A stretch of 64,000 bases of DNA, taken from Lineus longissimus (Eukaryota > Nemertea > Pilidiophora > Heteronemertea > Lineidae). The stretch is from positions 28,026,599 through 28,090,598 of the forward strand of contig NC_088309.1 in NCBI RefSeq assembly GCF_910592395.1, read 5' to 3'. This document shows, one piece after another, positions 41,947-55,400 of this stretch; positions within the stretch are counted from its first letter, which is position 1; every line of letters begins with the position of its first letter. The position numbers were made by a program, and so were the translations under genes. The notes below the pieces were generated by a model that did no database searches, was not told where the DNA came from, and saw only the letters and a list, made by a program, of their open reading frames with translations.

Positions 41947-44900
41947 ATGGCGGACGGCGAAATGAAAAGTCGGATTTTGCCAGATGAAAATATACTCTAT
42001 GACCTCTCTGTGCCAGCGGAATGGCAACAGGAGTGTGAGAATGCGGTCAGTTGAAAACAAAAATACTGCCTGATGCAAAAGTATAGTAGCAATTGTGTGG
42101 TAAAGCCGTGTAAGCTGCCCAAATCGTGCAAAACTGAAAAAGGCACCCTTATTTCGACAGGTCCCCAACTCGAATTACTTTTAATTTTCATGCAGTGGAA
42201 GTGAAAACACCTACTGCATGTGTCATTTTCTTTCAGAATCGTCATGAAAAGGCCAAGGAGAGGTCTCAAGTCTCAATTGTTGGAAGATTTCAGTCTACTT
42301 CCCAATGTAAGTTCAGAGAAAGTAAGAATACCTGACATGTTTTAGAGCAGACAGCAGGGGCAGGGCCAGACATCCCCATACCTTAGACAGTAAAGACAGT
42401 TCAGGAACTTCGGCTTTGTGTTGTAGACAGAGCAATGCTATACCATCTGGTAATGACACATCACTCTGATTATCATCTGCAGTTCATTCTATTTTGAACA
42501 AATTTCTGTTTTGTTGCAGATGTTTTGTGGACCTTTCTTCGAAGTATTGGTTTCCCCCTGAGAACAGCAAGTCCGTGTGCATTACCTCCAGATCTTGTCC
42601 GACTTGTCACTTGTCAACTTCACTGGCAGATTGCTGTAGGAAAGTAAGTTGACTGAAGAAAACCCAGATTCCTTCAAACCCAAAGTCTGACAATGCCAGG
42701 TGTCATTGAAAACCTGTTTCAACTCATAAAGTTATTATGTCACAAGCAAAGTTTGAAACATCAATTAAAACGAAGCTGGTAAATATCGTCAATTCCTTGT
42801 GCAGTCTTGAAATCACCTAATTAGCCTACTTGCTTCATCATCTACAAAAAGTACAAGGAGCATGTTTAGCTGTAAGAAATCACTCCTTGTTGAAAGTATA
42901 GTTGGTTATTCCATCGTTATGTTATTTTCTATATTCCAGTGATGGCAAAGATGTTGCCATACTCCAGGATCAGACAGTTGAGATTAGGTCAACGAGAGAT
43001 GAATTCAGCACAGTTCATGGGCGGTGTGCAGTTTCGAGGGACGCCCGCCCACAGTGGAGGAAAATTGTCTGGAGTTTGGATAGTACCATGTTGGCTTGTT
43101 CAGACAGTTATGGGAACGTTGATGTATTTGATGTGGTGGGAACCAAGTTGTGTACGATACCTAGTGTAAGTAGTAAAGAAGTGTTATGCCAGCTTGTGAC
43201 CAAAGAAAGTGTCTCCAAAAACAGTGCACTCAAATATCTGTGAATGGTAACTGACATATCCAAAATTAATGTTCAAGACGAAGGTTTGACTCACTATGAC
43301 ATCCTTGTTGACTCAATATCCAATGACTATGAATCTCTAGCTCAAGAAGTTGACTGCAATATCTAAACTCATCAACCAGTTTTACTAATAACCTGTTTTC
43401 CGTTGACCTTCAGGCGACCTCCAACAACCCAAACCATCCCATTGATCTCAGTAGAGCAATCGCTGGACTCGTCTTCACAACTTACAAACCTCCGACAGAA
43501 GATGATATTTGGTAAGTCACATTCTCTGAATGATTGGAGGGTTGGTAATGTGGCCTTGCTGTTACAGACTTGACTGGGAACCGGATGGTTTGTGGTCAAC
43601 GTCATCACTACCTTCTGCATGTGACCTGGGATAATGCACCATATTCTTATTCAGTTGTGTTGTTATTTTACTTATTAGGAAAATTCAGCTGCTTGTGATC
43701 AATTATCAAGGTGCACTTGGCAGTTATCTGATCAGTCGAGACAGTGGTTATAGGAAAGAGCATAGCTTCTACTTCACCTCGCAGTACCCCAGTGGCCTTA
43801 GCTGTGTGGAATATGATCACCAACACAACCTGATACTGGTAGGAGGCACTGGGAGGTCAGTCACAGATGAGGGCACATCTGCTGCCACACAACAAGGCAT
43901 CACTGCTTGGAGGTCCATCTCCATTTCTCCTTACTACAAGATGATTACTGATTATGAAGAGGACAAAGCCAAAGTGAGTGCAGTTTATCTCAGCCTTTAC
44001 TTGTGATTTGCCTCAAATTTCATTGAAACGGTTCATGAATTCTAGTGGCAAACCTCAGATGATCTACCCTAAGGATTCTATAGTCCACAGCCACAAAATA
44101 GTAGGAGCTAACTTGTCTTCAAATTCAACATGAAAGGACATCAGTCATTTAAAATAGGACCTGATTCATATTTTTCATTACAGATGCAAAGAAGTCGCAG
44201 TTTTTTGGCCAAGCTTGCTGCAATGAAGCCAAGATGGTCCAGAGAGCAGCCAGTAAGTTTAATCTCCCTGATTTCTGTACCTGCTCCTTTGAACGATTAT
44301 ACTAACAATGATCTCTGGAATCTACAATGTGGCTTTGGAAATTCTCATTGATCCTGGAGTGAAGTTGAAGCATCTTGATGATTTCTCCCCATATACTTTT
44401 GCAGGATGGCATCTTCAAGATGTGTATTTCTCCTGATTGTAACCTCCTGGTATCAATCCACCATTCAGGCAAGCTGTCACTGTGGGAGATGCCCTCCCTG
44501 AGGTTGAGGCAAGCATGGACTGAGGCTGATCAGCCTGGCCTCGACGAGATTAATCCTGCTATTGTTGAGAATCCAAGGAGAAAGATTGCGAGGGGTAAGT
44601 TCTTGTCTCTAGTGTGTGTGCTTTGTGGGAAACAATCACCTGGCCCTGCCCTTATCTGTACTGTGGAAAGGAGTCTACTCTACTGGCACAGTTGTGTTCA
44701 TGAAAGCAACTTGTGGATGTACAAGTAAGAAATGATTACCAATTGACACATTTTTCAACTTGGTCTCTTTACTTTCAGAGTACACCACTTCTCCAAGTGT
44801 CATTGACGTGAACTGGTGGTCTGACTTGGTGAGTATATATATGCATTTATGTAAAACCATATCTCGTAATCAGAGAATGCAAGAGCGCGTAGTGGAGTTC

Positions 44901-46416
44901 AAAATCTCCTTCAACACTTGTGTGAGAAGCAAACGTTATGATGGAATGCCATGAGAAGTAGATGTTATCGTGGGTGTGGTTAACGTTCTCTGAGACTAAT
45001 GGTTTTGTGTTCATTTCAGGCGCTGATTCTTGCGCGTTGTTCTGGGTCCGTGACGGTGTCATCCGTCAATGAATTAAGGAATCTTCTTGGCAAGTCTCCA
45101 GAATGGTTTGAACCATCACCGTTTGTGTCAACTGCTCATGACGGAGGTTTCCTCGGTCTAGAGTGCGAGTGCAAGTATTCCAGCTTGAAGCGTCACCTGG
45201 TGGTCAGCGATGATGATGAGGAAGACAGCGATGATGAGGATGTTGATGACATCACGTACTTCCAGCGGACGACGTACTACATGAAGCATGTCCTGTATTA
45301 CGTGACGGACAGTGAGAGATTCAGACCACCCAGGAAGAAGCCAAAGTAAGACTTCTTTCCAATGCTTACTTCATGATCTTCAGTTTCCTGCCATATTCAA
45401 AGAAGACTTCAGCCCCTTTGTTTTTCATCTTCTTTAAAGTTAGAGTTACTCTTTTTCAGAGTTGTACACAGGACGTATCGTCTAATCTCTCTTAAGTCGA
45501 CCACCCCAGAGGAACTCTATGCCAAAAGGGTAAGCAACTGATGTCACCTTGATGAGATGAATTAATATCTGTTAGTAATCACTTCAAATCTATTCGATCA
45601 TACTACTTGAACTCAATGGACTTTGACCTATATTTCAACTTCATATCTCTAAGGACAGATGATGTTCTTAAAAGAGTGGTTCTACTACATATACAATGTG
45701 AAGGTTCTACACCAGCAAGTTAGAAATCAGGTTGTTGTTTAATAAACGGGTATTGGATTAATCCTTGGATGTATACCATTCTGGATGCATTCTAAGATCC
45801 CCATTCTGTCCTTTTTTTAGCTTGACAATGAAGAATATGGTGAAGCGTTGGCACTTGCTCAGGCTTACGGTCTTGACTGTGATCTCGTGTATCAGAGACA
45901 GTGGAGGAACACACCTGTATCTGTCGCTTCTATCCAGGACTATTTGGTGAGTATATTGCAGACTCTGCTTTGTGAGATGGTGCAGTCTTTTCAGTTGGTC
46001 GCTTGCCTTGCAAACAAAGCAAAACTCTCCCTTGGATTCTCCAAAATATCTAGTTTTGCACTCTCTTACTGATTGTCACAAGGTAGGTTGAAGTTTCTGT
46101 CACTTTTTTCCCTTTCTTTCCAGAGCAAGATTGTGAAGCGATCATGGGTGCTGCATGAATGCCTTGAGAGAGTTCCAGAGAGCATAGAAGCCATGCGAGA
46201 GCTGCTCCAGTATGGGCTGCGCGGCACTGATCTGGAGGCATTGATAGCTATAGGAAAAGGAGAAGACAGAGGGAGGTTTATTCTCTGTGATAATGAAGAC
46301 TACTTGTCCCTTGAAGAAGAGTTTGATGGCTTTGACCTTGAGGCTCATGAGGAGAGGGTGAAGGAGGCAGAGAGACAGCGCAGAGCAGAATTGACAAAAC
46401 AGGTCAACTTTAAAAT
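41947..46416 (+). other. NBAS: NBAS exons 1-13: propeller and acidic linker
   Basis: Exons: 41947-42045, 42237-42306, 42520-42643, 42940-43165, 43414-43511, 43679-43973, 44184-44252, 44405-44594, 44779-44828, 45020-45345, 45460-45529, 45821-45946, 46124-46416. Exons 3-10 carry the propeller. Exon 10 ends it with the block EWFEPSPFVSTAHDGGFLGL, then DDDEEDSDDEDVDD. Exons 11-13 begin the helical part (STTPEELYAKR, YQRQWRNTPVSVASIQDYL). All donors are GT; exon 1 uses GTCAGT, which is weaker than the others. Confidence 0.9.
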
Positions 46417-49400
46417 GTAAGTTACCAAACTCGAGATCTCTACAAGCTAAACTTGAATTACCCCCCAATTTCAATCTACAAGTACATGTAGACTAGCCAA
46501 ACCTCGTTTTGACATCCAAATGACCTCTTACTTCATTGTGCTCCATATTGCAGGCTTAACCTTGAGCAAAGAGAACTGTGTCGCGCTCGCACCAAGCTGC
46601 TGCAGTATCTCGACAGGCTGGCCACTTATGAGATGATTCTTGGCGGTGCCCATGTCGCTGAGGAACACTTTGACCACAAGGTCTATGAAAAATTTCGCGC
46701 GCAGAATATCCTGGAGGCTACAGTGGACTTTGCCAGGGTAGGTATTTGTCGCAGATTTCCTCATGACGTTTGGTGTCTTTGCCTCAGATTTGCCCTCAGC
46801 CTTGAGTTCCCTAATTTTCCTTTCACCCTGTTCTCTCCAGGCTTGCGACTACCGAGCAGTGGATCATCTCCTCACCTACCATGCTGAAGACCTCGTCCCT
46901 CACAGGTTGGCGATCATCTCCAATTTCCCTGAGACGATGTCGCCAGCGGACTATCGGGATCTCTTACCTGAAGCAGGGTGAGTAAAAAGAATCATTGTAC
47001 AAAAAGAAAGCCATTGTACTAACTTTAGTTGATGCTTAACCTTGTATTTTATCTCCTGTCCAAGGTTTATCTGATTTGAATGGTTCTTTGACTCAGTTTA
47101 ACATTGCTCATCTCTAATTGCTTCTGGTACGTTCTTAGGTTTTGATACATTTTCAGTTAGTATCTCATTGAAATGAAAATGAGAAAAAAAGTGATGCTTT
47201 CAGTCTCATCCTATTAATACCCTTGGTCTTTTTCAGTATGCGTATTGATGACCCTGAAGTGTTACCCTGGCAGTGTGACTTGTGGAGAGAGAAGGACTGG
47301 TGTGAGGGTGATATATGTAGGGCGGCCATTGATCCAACACCTATTGATCTTGGTGCTGGTCTCTATGAAGATAACACAGACTACCTCCAATTTAAGTAAG
47401 TGACCAGGTTGTGTTCCTGTTATGAGAAGCTTGACTGCTGTCAGCCTTTTACTAATAGTTGGCCTAATGTGATCCTTATACCAAGTAGTTCAAACTTCAA
47501 AGACCACAGTGCTACAGGCTGCTCAAACTTGATGATGCCTTGTCCAAGCCAAGCTGCTTCAATCGTAAGTAACTCGGAGTTTGATATGTCTGACGTAGCT
47601 CTAATCTCTACTTTCATTTACCTCTTTGTAGGACTGCCTCTATTTCTAAGAGTTTATTGACCGAGTGGTACATCCATCGAGCCTGTGAGATTGAGAGGCT
47701 TTCGCGACTTGTTGATTACTCCCTTGAGCTCATCAAGTTTGGAATGGAAAGAGGGGTGGAGGTAGGTTCTCGACTGATTGTCACATTGAGGGAAAGTGTT
47801 TACATGGCTGAGTTCAATAAAAAAGTACTTTCTGGTTGTGAAAGTGGACATACACACTTTGAAGGAAATATTGGAAACAACTTCTTGCTGAACCTAAACT
47901 ATCAAAACCCCTATGTTGGAAATGTTTTCCATTACTTTCTCTGTTCTATTCCAGGGTCTTGAAGCTCTCCATGATGACCTTGTGACCCTAGAAACATTGG
48001 TTTATGAAGGTCATGCCGAGGACAAGTGGACACTGAACAAGTTCCAAAAGCTCTCGAGCATTGAGAAGCTGTGTCTTCTTATGTCCAAGGTTTGTAGAGT
48101 GTCCTAGCATCATCACCCAGATCCAGAGGTATCTTGCCTCTACCTCTGCAAGGTTTCATGTTGACACCTGCCCCACTGGCCAACACAGCCCCTCTGTCAA
48201 TATTCTGGCTTCAGTTGTACTATCTTCCTTTCAGTCGAGTGATGAAATGTTTGAGAAGAACATGCATCGTTGGTTGGTGCCATTCTTGGAGCGATGTGAC
48301 CGCCTGAATCCTGGCAGTGGCTCAGACCTGATGAGGAGTTACCTGGTTGATCTGGCTATCACGGATCTCACCCTCTGTTGCAAGGTGTTTGAGAACTCGA
48401 GATCACATGTGAGTTTGATATATTACCAAATGATGATAGATTTCTGCAGTTTACAGTTGTAGATTTTGACGTTTTGCTCCAGCTGATTTCTACTGTTATC
48501 AGTTTGTACTTGCAATTAAGATCCAGATGATTGTTTTGAAGAGTTGTGTCTTTGCCTCTGATCAGTTGTCTTTACCTCCTAACTTCATTTATACATTGTG
48601 TGTTGCAGCAAAGGCAGCCTGTCATCAAGAACGAGTATGAGCTGATGTCAATAGCCCTGGAAGGTGTCTATGCCTGTGAAAGGGATGACCAGCTTGCCTT
48701 GTCTACAGCAATCCTCGAATGTCTACCACAGCGGAAGAAAGAACATTCTGGGGATATCATCAAACTACACAACCTGGTCGATGAGCTTGAAAGACACCTC
48801 CACGCTGCCTCGATCCTACAGAAACATGGACTTCCCAAGACTCTGGCTTATATCAGAGACACCCAGGTGAGTCTCGTGGATTTAAAAATAAACGTTTCTT
48901 TCATTTTGTCTAAGTGCTCATACACGAGCAGAGAACTGTCTGGAAGCTAACAAGAAACTACTTTTGTGACAAAGTTCGCAAGTTTTCTGGCTATGAAGAT
49001 GCTTTTCCTGCTTCACAGGTTCTAGGCCTTGTCTAGTCTGTCTGGTAATATCCCATAACCTGCCCAGGTCCTTTCAACCCATGCTTCTTTCCTGCTGTGG
49101 ATCCTGGTCTTCACATGTTTTATGTTTCCAGAGAGACTTTGAAGAGACCAAGAACCTGTTTACCAAGTTGTCACGGTTCGCGGGAAGACGGGTGCCGCAT
49201 CCAAACGAACTGCAATGGAAGACTCTGCTCCATGATATGCTGGACCTGTGTACAGGGTTGATGAAGTCAATGCAACCAAAGCTAGTCTATGAGGTAAATA
49301 TTTCCATACAGTGCAAGGTATATGTAGAAAATGATTGGAAAAGTTACCAAATGTCACAGCCAAACAGACACATTACAAGTACAGTCACGGATCAGTACCA

Positions 49401-52400
49401 GCTTGGCTGTTTCCAAGACAGCATCATTACATCTTTTCTTTTCCACTTCAGATTTTCACCGAGAGTCTCCTGTGCTCCAGCAACCTTAACAGTATCAAAC
49501 TTGCCAGTGAAATGATGGAGTGTGGCAGCAATGAGGCTCACAGCAGCACTGGGTCAGGCCTACCGAGTGTCCTACTCCAACCGAAAGTCGAGTACAGGAG
49601 AGCCTTTGAACTGGCACTGAATGCAGCGAGGGAATACTTCAACTCATCTGCAAACCTCATTGATCCATGCATGCATTTAGCCAAGTAGGTCACAAAGTTT
49701 ATATTCGCTGAGGTGCATATTGTTATTATTAGTAGTTGAGCTGTATAGGGCATTGCCAGGGGTCAGTGCCTCTGTAAGTAAGGTTTTGAAGTCTCTGAGT
49801 TTTAACCAGGCGATGTCGGAAAGGACAACATATTTCAATCATAAATTCTTGAAACAAACTAATAGGTATGTTCTACTTTGGTTTGGTTTTTCTTAGATCG
49901 TGCCTTCTGCTGATCAAAGATAAAAACGTTGAAATCCAGCAAGAACTTGACCTCATCGATTCTCTCGGCCTATTGAACGAGTTTGGAATGAACATACTTC
50001 CACTTCAAGGTAAATACGACAGCTTCAGCCTTCCAGAGTAGAGCAGGTGTGTGCTGCTATCACAGTGGTTCATGTGAGCAAGTTGTATTCCATCTTCATG
50101 AACAACTGATAGCTTTCAACTTAAAAGCAATTGGCTTCCTTAGTCTCTTTTCATTGAATGCAAATGCAAACCCATGTCTGTCGGACCCTAAATCTGCTCT
50201 ATTCCTAAACACGATCTGTTTCTTATTACAGTGCGTCTCAACAAGGACAGGCTTGACTTGGTGCGCCAGGCGCTCAACTCAAAATCCACGAACTACATTC
50301 ATGCGGAGAAGCTACTAACCCTTGGTCACCTGCTGCGGGTGGGTGGTGAGGATCTGATGGATGAGGAGGGGAAGGTATTGAAACTGGTGGCTCAGGCTGC
50401 ATTAAAGGTAAGATGATCTCCCTTGTACCCTTATCAATCACATAGGCATTCATCCTCACTTGGCTGGTGTATGAGAGTGCGATTCAGAAGCATTTTGCAG
50501 AGACACTGAGCTAGGCATTCATCCTCACTTGGCTATTGTAGGATAGTGCGATTCAGAAGCATTTTGCAGAGACACTGAGCCACCCCAGTTTTGTGAGTCA
50601 CATAAGGACAGTCAATTGAGTCTACATGTTTGGTGTTACAAGTTTAGTCGTAGCATACAACTTGTTTAATATTCTGATGTAGTGTCACTAATTGGGTTGT
50701 TTCTGCTGCAGGCCAAGGATTTCAGGATTGCCCACAGTACTTGTATCAAGTTGATGGCATCAGGATATGGGCCAGTATGGACAGAATGTGAAAAACTGGC
50801 TGAGACGAATGAATTTCATGATATTCAAGCAAAGTAAGTGTTTTAGCATGTTTGGTTGTAACGTGTTGTCTGCATGCATGTCATGTTTGATCACTGTAAC
50901 AAACGGTTTTTGTATGCGGTGAAGTTTCCCGATCCTGCATTTGGCAATGTTTCTGATCTACTAGGGTCCGAATGGTTTCCTCTCTAATTACCATTACAAG
51001 GCCCCCGAAGGATGAAAAAGTTTAAGTCCAAAAAGTTTTTTCACTTGTTTTTTTTTCTGCTCAAAATGAAGAAACATCATCAGTCCCAAAATAATTTTGG
51101 CCTTGAAAATTTTTGTTCTTCATTTTTATTTTGCATGAGTCATTTTTTTAGTTTTGCTGTGTCTCCTTCAATCTTTGGCCTTCTCTGGATAGCAGACGAC
51201 TAGCTCTGGAAGCAAGGTAGACTTGTGTATCATAGCTGTCTCGTTTAGGGGCCCTCAAGACCACCATCTTCTGCTTAATCCTAATGCCTTCATCATGTTC
51301 AGTTTCCCTCCAAGTGTGACCGTATTTCTGCATGTACATGTACTGTATCCATTATTTTCTTTCCCTATACGATATCCCTTTTCAAATGTTGCACCACATC
51401 GTTTTTGAAGTGTTCCAGCTGTACATTGCTACAAAGTGAAACTGATAACTATGTTCTAATGTTTCCTTTTAAAACTGCAAGAACTTGTTTTCAATGAGTC
51501 TTCAAATGCAATATGCAAATTGATGTTTATGTTCAAAGGCCTTGGTCAAGATTTGCTGAAGTGTGAAACCTTGACTTGTTTTACTGACGATCATATACAA
51601 ACAAATGTTGGATAAGACGGGCATTACAACTTCAGGAATCAGCACAATGTTCTCTGTTTCAGAGTGAAGTTGTTGTCCTTTGCTGTGACCCACTGCACAC
51701 CTGATATGATTGAACCAATCTTGAGGGCAAAATGTCTACTTGAGACTCAGGTGAGTGCTGCATCAGTTTCAGTTCTCTTAGAAATATCTGAAAGTAGATG
51801 GGGGGGGGCTGCTACTCCAGCTGGAAGTGGCTTGATGAGACAACAACAGTGCAGTATTGATTTGGTTTGAGATATCAGGCCTCCTTGAATGTATTGAACA
51901 CCATTCAAGCCTTCCCATGTATTGTACACAATTCTAGCTTTCGCAAGTTTAAAATATACCATTCCCTTCACTCCTCTCTCCAGATCATCTTCGAGAAGGT
52001 CAACACAATAATGGAACCAGAACAAAACTCACGCCTCAGTCCATTCTCTGCACGTGGCGCCCTCGAACAGACAAAAGAGATCCTAACATCGACCAAGCAG
52101 ACGACACGCCATGTGCTGTCGACAGTCAGCGATAAGTCTTGGTGGAAGAATACGTTAAAGACGCTCCACCCGATGAGACAACAGAGTGAGATGTTGATTG
52201 ATGAAAGAGATGATGGGAACCAGGCGATGGAGATACAGGGATGTCATCCATTTTATGCAGGCATCATGGAGGGAGCTTATCTTGACAAGGTAGGGGTACA
52301 TGGCAATGTGACTTTACTAATTAACATTTTGAAAGTCAAAATGATGAAAGGTTCATGAGAATTGACAACTTCAGAATGTATTACCAGGCCTATCACTTTG

Positions 52401-55400
52401 TGGAATTGAATGGTAGTTGGTAGAAGACATGTATTGATACTCGTTTTCATTGCATCTATATGTTCACCAGTTGCTCTGTTTATTACAGAGTCAAGCAAGA
52501 TATGACAAATCTACCAGCATGGTACGTGAGGATAACCTGCATGAGCTGTTGTTCCGTACAGCCAAGCTGGAGGAGACCCTGACTGAAGGAGGCACTCAGC
52601 AACATGCCACTGAAGTGCTCATACAGTTGGCTCAAGATTCCATCAGCCGAGACACTACTTTAGGTCTGGCGTATTTGTTGACTCTGAATAAGATGACCGA
52701 TGCTGAAGGTTGTTTGGACAGCCTACCAAGGACTGGTCCTACTCTTGAACTAGCTGCCTACTACTATGCCCTACAAGTGTACAACATCTTGCAGCCGTAC
52801 AACGAACCTCGCTGGAACTCCCTCTACACCCAACCTCCAGCCAAGGTCATCCAGGGCGTCATCAAACTGGTCACCAGGAACAAGAAGGATGAATGGTCAC
52901 CGGACGTCAAGGAGCTGATACCTAATCTGTTGAAGTATCATGATCTGTTGAGCGACTTCACTCAGGCTCAGATACTCCAGGGACTTGGCAGGGGGGTGAA
53001 TGTTGGCCGATTTACTAAGGATCATGAGTACAAGAGGGAAACCATCCTCGGCTTGGCCATGTAAGGCTTTCTTCAGTATCATCATCCATGTCAACACAGT
53101 ATAACTTGGTTCATCGCAGAGCAAAGTACAGCTGTTCCTTTGAATGATTCAAAGAGGTCAGTTGAGAGATTGGTGAAAGATTTGAACTTCTCCCAAAATG
53201 AAGGTGAATGTCCCAAACTGATCAATAGTTCAACTTGCATGTAGACATTGCTCTCATTAGAGATTCAGTACACAAATTACATTGTGCCAACGACAACATT
53301 GATGAAATATTTCCCCTCTATTTCAGGACGCTTGATGCCCATGTACTTAAGATAGCCAAGACCCTGGCTGAGAAGTATGACCTACCACTGTGGGAGCTCT
53401 ACGTTACTCATCTTGAGTTTCTCTTCTCAGATAGTGGGTAAGTTGTTTGGCCATGTGCTCAGATGGCAGCTTGTTCTGGCTGTGACTAGAAACAATCTTT
53501 CTCATGGTGGTGCAGCCCTGGTTATGATGTTGGCTTGATTTTTCTACTTTCTAAGCCAATCTTACCCCTGGTGTGCAATTTTGTGTGAACTCAATGCCAA
53601 TCCTTTATGAATACAGTGGTGGTTTCTTTACAGCCTTGCGACAGACGAACTTGAGAATCGTGTTAACGGCATGAACGTGCTTGCCTTACTCAAGCAGAAT
53701 GCTGACCAGTTCCGTGTGCGCATGAAGACTTACATCTACCCGACGATCGAAGGCACTGACTACGACCGCTTGATCTATTACTACACACTACTGGATGGAT
53801 GCGAGGGCAAGGAGAAACTCTCGGCTGACACTCACATCAAGTTGCTCAAGAAGATCAAGGCCATTATACCGAGTGAGTAAATGTGATGATCCCATTATCG
53901 AATGAAAATTGTTAGCTGCAGGTTTTCAAAACCAAAACTATTCACTGTGAAACTTGATTGGTTTGACTACTATTATCTCATCATATCACCATCTTGAGTA
54001 GACTTCAGAATGGAGCTAGTAAAATGAATGGTCTGTCAAGTCTGGAGGTCCAGAATCTGGTGTGGATATTGCTGGCAGTATTGTGATAGTTGGGTTGTCC
54101 ACATTCACTCATTGTGGCCTGTCTGTTTATAGATATCGACTACAAGAAGTTAACAGATGTTGAGCATGATTCCCTGGATCTGATTCAGCCTCATCTGACT
54201 GCGAGTAACGTGCAGGGCATTGCCAAGCTTGCCCCAAAGATACCAGATAAGGTGAGTAAGGGTCGGTTACTAGTCTGATCAAATCTGTCACATTTTGTCC
54301 TTGTAGCTTGAGGTCAAAAGGTCTGAAAAACTTTTGACTGTAAAAACCTTAATGGAATATGAGTTCTATGAAGAAGAGATTCCTTTGTCAACTGTCTTGA
54401 ACCTTTTCTTGTCATTGTATCTTGCAGGGTGATGGTTTCCTCAATATGAGTGGTATCTTTGCTCTCTGGGCTCAGCATGTCTTCTGGCAGGGTGACCAGG
54501 CCAGTAAGAAACAACCAGAATCATTGGTAAACATCTCTTTGAAATCATTGCATGGACGTGCAGATTACCTTTGTTCAAAGTTCTCTCTGTCATTTGTATC
54601 TGTTGGATGTTACAGATTGACTCTGGGTGCGTTAATGACACCCTGCACCAATGGAAAAGTCTCGAGCGATTACACTCCCAAACAGTGGGATTTACATAAA
54701 TCAATAGTCTGGGGTAAAAAAAAGGCAGACGTATCTGAAGCTCAACATTTTAAATGTAAACAGGCTGGCCTTTATGCAAATCCATGCATTCATTGTACTA
54801 TATGTCATTGTTACTTCAATGAACATCAACTATTTCAGGGTGAATGGATGCATCGCTATGAATTGAGTGCAGAATTCTTACAAAAGCTCATCCCGGTGGA
54901 TGCCATTCGCTTCATTGATGGCATCACATTCGCCGAGGCATCATCCAAGCTGTCTGTTGAGTGTCGGGCGGAGATCGTGAAGAGAGTGTTGAAATATTCT
55001 CGCCAACAGGGTAGCAAGAAAAAGAAGCAGGATGACTCAAAGTGAGTGGCTCATTCTAATTTACTTACATTGTATTATGAATATTCTGCAAGTGCTCTTC
55101 AGTATAAAATATGCCATATTCTTTCGTATCTGACTCGGACTGGAATCGGCTGATTCGTCTTCTTTCAGCCTTACTGTCACTTGGGAGATGGCCAGTCAGC
55201 ACTTCCAGCAGTCTAGTGTCCATCTTGAGAGACTGAAGCAGGAGACGTACCTGGCCATGGTGGCATCTGATGATGAAAAGGTCAGGAGCTATGCTGGCGA
55301 GTTTGACCAGTCAAGGTCACTTCCAGAAAAGGTAAGCGGGATTTTCATGCTTTTTGGAAAGTAGTGTGTGCACACAATGCATACATGTACTCTTCCTGTG

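Larger units (their letters stand above)
46554..51750 (+). other. NBAS: NBAS exons 14-26: Sec39-like solenoid
   Basis: Exons: 46554-46737, 46841-46977, 47237-47395, 47632-47761, 47955-48089, 48235-48408, 48609-48866, 49132-49293, 49452-49684, 49897-50009, 50232-50407, 50712-50833, 51663-51750. Recognisable blocks are LVPHRLAIISNFPETMSPADY, shortened here to its core PHRLAIISNFPET, then LVTLETLVYEG, EYFNSSANLIDPCMHLAK and QQELDLIDSLGLLNEFG. The exon 18 donor is GTTTGT. Intron 24 holds a 69-bp tandem duplication and intron 25 a dispersed AT-rich repeat. Confidence 0.88.
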
